Assembly (NCBI GenBank): GCA_964392615.1
Contig: CAYMRB010000017.1
Coordinates: 1-44,956, forward strand
Origin: CAYMRB01 sp964392615
GTDB taxonomy: Bacteria; Planctomycetota; UBA8108
DNA: 44,956 nt
Direction: 5' to 3'
Shown here: positions 44,601 to 44,956 of the stretch, piece by piece
How positions within the stretch are numbered: position 1 is the first letter of the stretch
Layout: each line of letters starts with the position of its first letter
The notes under the pieces: generated by a model
What the model was told of the DNA's origin: nothing
Seen by the model: the letters and a program-made list of their open reading frames with translations, nothing else
The model's database searches: none
Translations under genes and position numbers: made by a program

Positions 44601-44956
44601 GGAGGATCCGGGCGACGAGTTCAACGGAGCCGACATGGAGTTCATCGAGATCCAGAACGTCGGGACGGAGAGCGTCAGCCTCGCGGACGTCGCCTTCGTA
44701 CGCGGCGTCACGTTCGACTTCGCCGAGGGCGCTGTTCCCTCGCTCGACCCCGGACAGCACGTTGTCGTCGTCAACGACCTCGCGGGTTTCCGAGCCCGTT
44801 ACGGCGACGGGCCGCTGGTCGCGGGCGAGTACCGCGGGAGTCTGAGCAATACCGCGGAGCGAGTCGAGCTGGCCGGTGAGCTCGACGCGTTGATTCAGAA
44901 CTTCACCTATCGCGACTCGTGGTACAGGGAAACGGACGGCGGCGGATACACCCAGG
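41698..44956 (+). CDS. Secreted CotH-kinase / lamin-tail-domain protein (3' end outside window)
   Basis: 1086 codons are open from ATG 41698 to the window edge without a stop. AGGG lies 7 nt before the ATG, and a signal peptide (RRLLSVPSWAIFAAVLASAT, cleavage near VSAQ) follows. Domains: lamin-tail domain (~25-135, SDWIELYNAGETGVDLDGYRL); galactose-binding-like jelly roll (~160-330, TLFVRYDDGFAAYLNGVEI); chitobiase C-terminal-type domain (~362-440, VIRYTLDGSRPDEGSTPYT); CotH domain (~470-850, GGLKIRGSSSTGFPKKMYSL, DWVLYAPYSDKSLMRNAL, YLGVYVLIEKLKRDRNRID, NIDGYRLSTYMFKG, MGPIWDYNLSIG). A second chitobiase-type domain (~867-945) and a second lamin-tail domain (~950-1065) follow. CotH proteins are atypical protein kinases in spore coats; KIRGSSS, EKLK and the WDYN aspartate fit that fold, but kinase activity here is inference. 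A dockerin-like tail beyond the edge would be expected. Confidence 0.92.
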   Translation, partial: MRRLLSVPSWAIFAAVLASATSVSAQEGLYVTEFQAFNTSTLADADGDFSDWIELYNAGETGVDLDGYRLTDDPEDLDRWRFPAVTIEPGAFLIVFCSEKDRRNPDAELHTNFRLERSGGELIALITPDGANVVAGFVPQYPMQVADGSYGLATSSDFARPLVGDAPIRVHVPTDDSLGQSWIAPDFDDESWRTGPGGVGLERSSGFEDFFGVDVEAEMHDVTASCYVRIPFEVADPAAIDSATLFVRYDDGFAAYLNGVEITSDNAPEAAERAWDSRATGSHSDRLAEVYQEFDISAHRDRIVAGTNILAVHALNFSPTSSDFLFQCEIEIVDQGPIDPADVVYFDEPSPGAPNRRGFSELSPDPVFSHPRGAHAAPFDLELSTEAENAVIRYTLDGSRPDEGSTPYTAPIRVAHTELVNARVFQEGAAPGRSRMRGYMILAANVQGVSSNLPLMLIDSFGVGAGSIPQNNFARIYVQTIDVGDDGRASITGDADFVGRGGLKIRGSSSTGFPKKMYSLEIWDEDDEDRKVSLLGLPAQSDWVLYAPYSDKSLMRNALSYEWSNTGGRYAPRTKYFEMYFNSRRDNPLASNSYLGVYVLIEKLKRDRNRIDVARLERSDNDAERITGGYILKKDRLDPGDAGMRTNRGQVLGFVYPKEREISTEQRSYIRDYLNAFEGALYGANFRDPELGYRPYIDVLSFIDHHIYVELTKNIDGYRLSTYMFKGRGGVLNMGPIWDYNLSIGNADYLQGWMPTGWYYPQLSTDQYPWYPRLFQDPAFVEEYRARWIELRSTLLTKDYLLGSVDEHAVVLQESQARNFQRWRILGVRVWPNWFIARTWPDELEWMRNEWLDRRIDWMDLQFVEPPTFDPPGGGAEEGTQVTVIAGDGGDIYYTLDESDPLGADNQPAASATLYEAPIVITGNTRITARVLLGGGFWSPIATATYVTNLAPLRVTELMYNPPGPTVEEDPGDEFNGADMEFIEIQNVGTESVSLADVAFVRGVTFDFAEGAVPSLDPGQHVVVVNDLAGFRARYGDGPLVAGEYRGSLSNTAERVELAGELDALIQNFTYRDSWYRETDGGGYTQ

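Noticed and set aside
42745..44760. 671-codon minus-strand frame over the CotH gene
   Set aside because: The plus frame has consecutive recognisable lamin-tail, chitobiase-type and CotH domains without a stop; the minus frame has none.

Overview
This is a roughly 45 kb, high-GC (about two-thirds G+C by eye) bacterial chromosome segment. The gene content points to the Planctomycetota or a close PVC relative: PVC-type membrane-bound dehydrogenase/cytochrome c fusion, Tat-exported Gfo/Idh/MocA oxidoreductases, sulfatase with a sugar-binding tail, ASPIC/UnbV protein, CotH/lamin-tail surface protein, DUF4091 glycoside hydrolase and several large secreted proteins ending in dockerin-like calcium-loop domains. 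No rRNA, tRNA, CRISPR array, transposase, integrase or phage gene was seen. The lineage call is inference from gene content.

Layout. (1) 1-6815, + strand: the end of a large Ala/Gln-rich coiled-coil protein with a tetrapeptide-repeat insert, a squalene-cyclase-like repeat protein coupled to it by an ATGA overlap, and a 1339-aa TPR/PQQ-propeller protein whose last residues are encoded by a dispersed inverted-repeat element. (2) 6933-12838: a secreted reprolysin-like metalloprotease (-) divergent from a sulfatase-CBM32 protein (+). (3) 12910-15047: a two-gene lipoprotein operon (-) between a strong hairpin terminator and a recognisable promoter. (4) 15089-18550: a glycoside-hydrolase-like gene coupled to amrB (-), divergent from amrS (+); these are two of the three AmmeMemoRadiSam components. 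(5) 18556-24531: an ASPIC/UnbV protein (-), a secreted three-lectin-domain/PKD protein with a variant dockerin (+), and a Tat-exported oxidoreductase (-). (6) 24664-29971 (-): a 1746-aa regulator joining a Ser/Thr kinase, a STAND-like ATPase, TPRs, a GAF domain, a sigma-54 AAA+ domain and a Fis helix-turn-helix, with its own promoter and a palindrome over the -35 box. (7) 30019-32686 (-): a TonB-dependent receptor followed by a YfiR-family gene that appears frameshifted and chimeric, ended by a perfect 13-bp hairpin. (8) 32990-44956: two Tat oxidoreductases, a small coupled ORF, and a PVC beta-propeller/HEAT/cytochrome c protein (+); a DUF4091 glycoside hydrolase (-); and a CotH/lamin-tail protein (+) that runs off the right edge.

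How they fit together: nearly everything is exported and directed at glycans, sulfated polymers or the cell surface. Sulfatase, two glycoside-hydrolase-like proteins, three periplasmic-type NAD(P)-fold oxidoreductases, a cytochrome c dehydrogenase-like protein and a TonB receptor suggest polysaccharide breakdown and periplasmic sugar oxidation; this pathway reading is inference. The most unusual items are the kinase/sigma-54 mega-regulator, the two classes of dockerin-like tails (12- versus 14-residue loops), the YfiR chimera and the captured repeat element.
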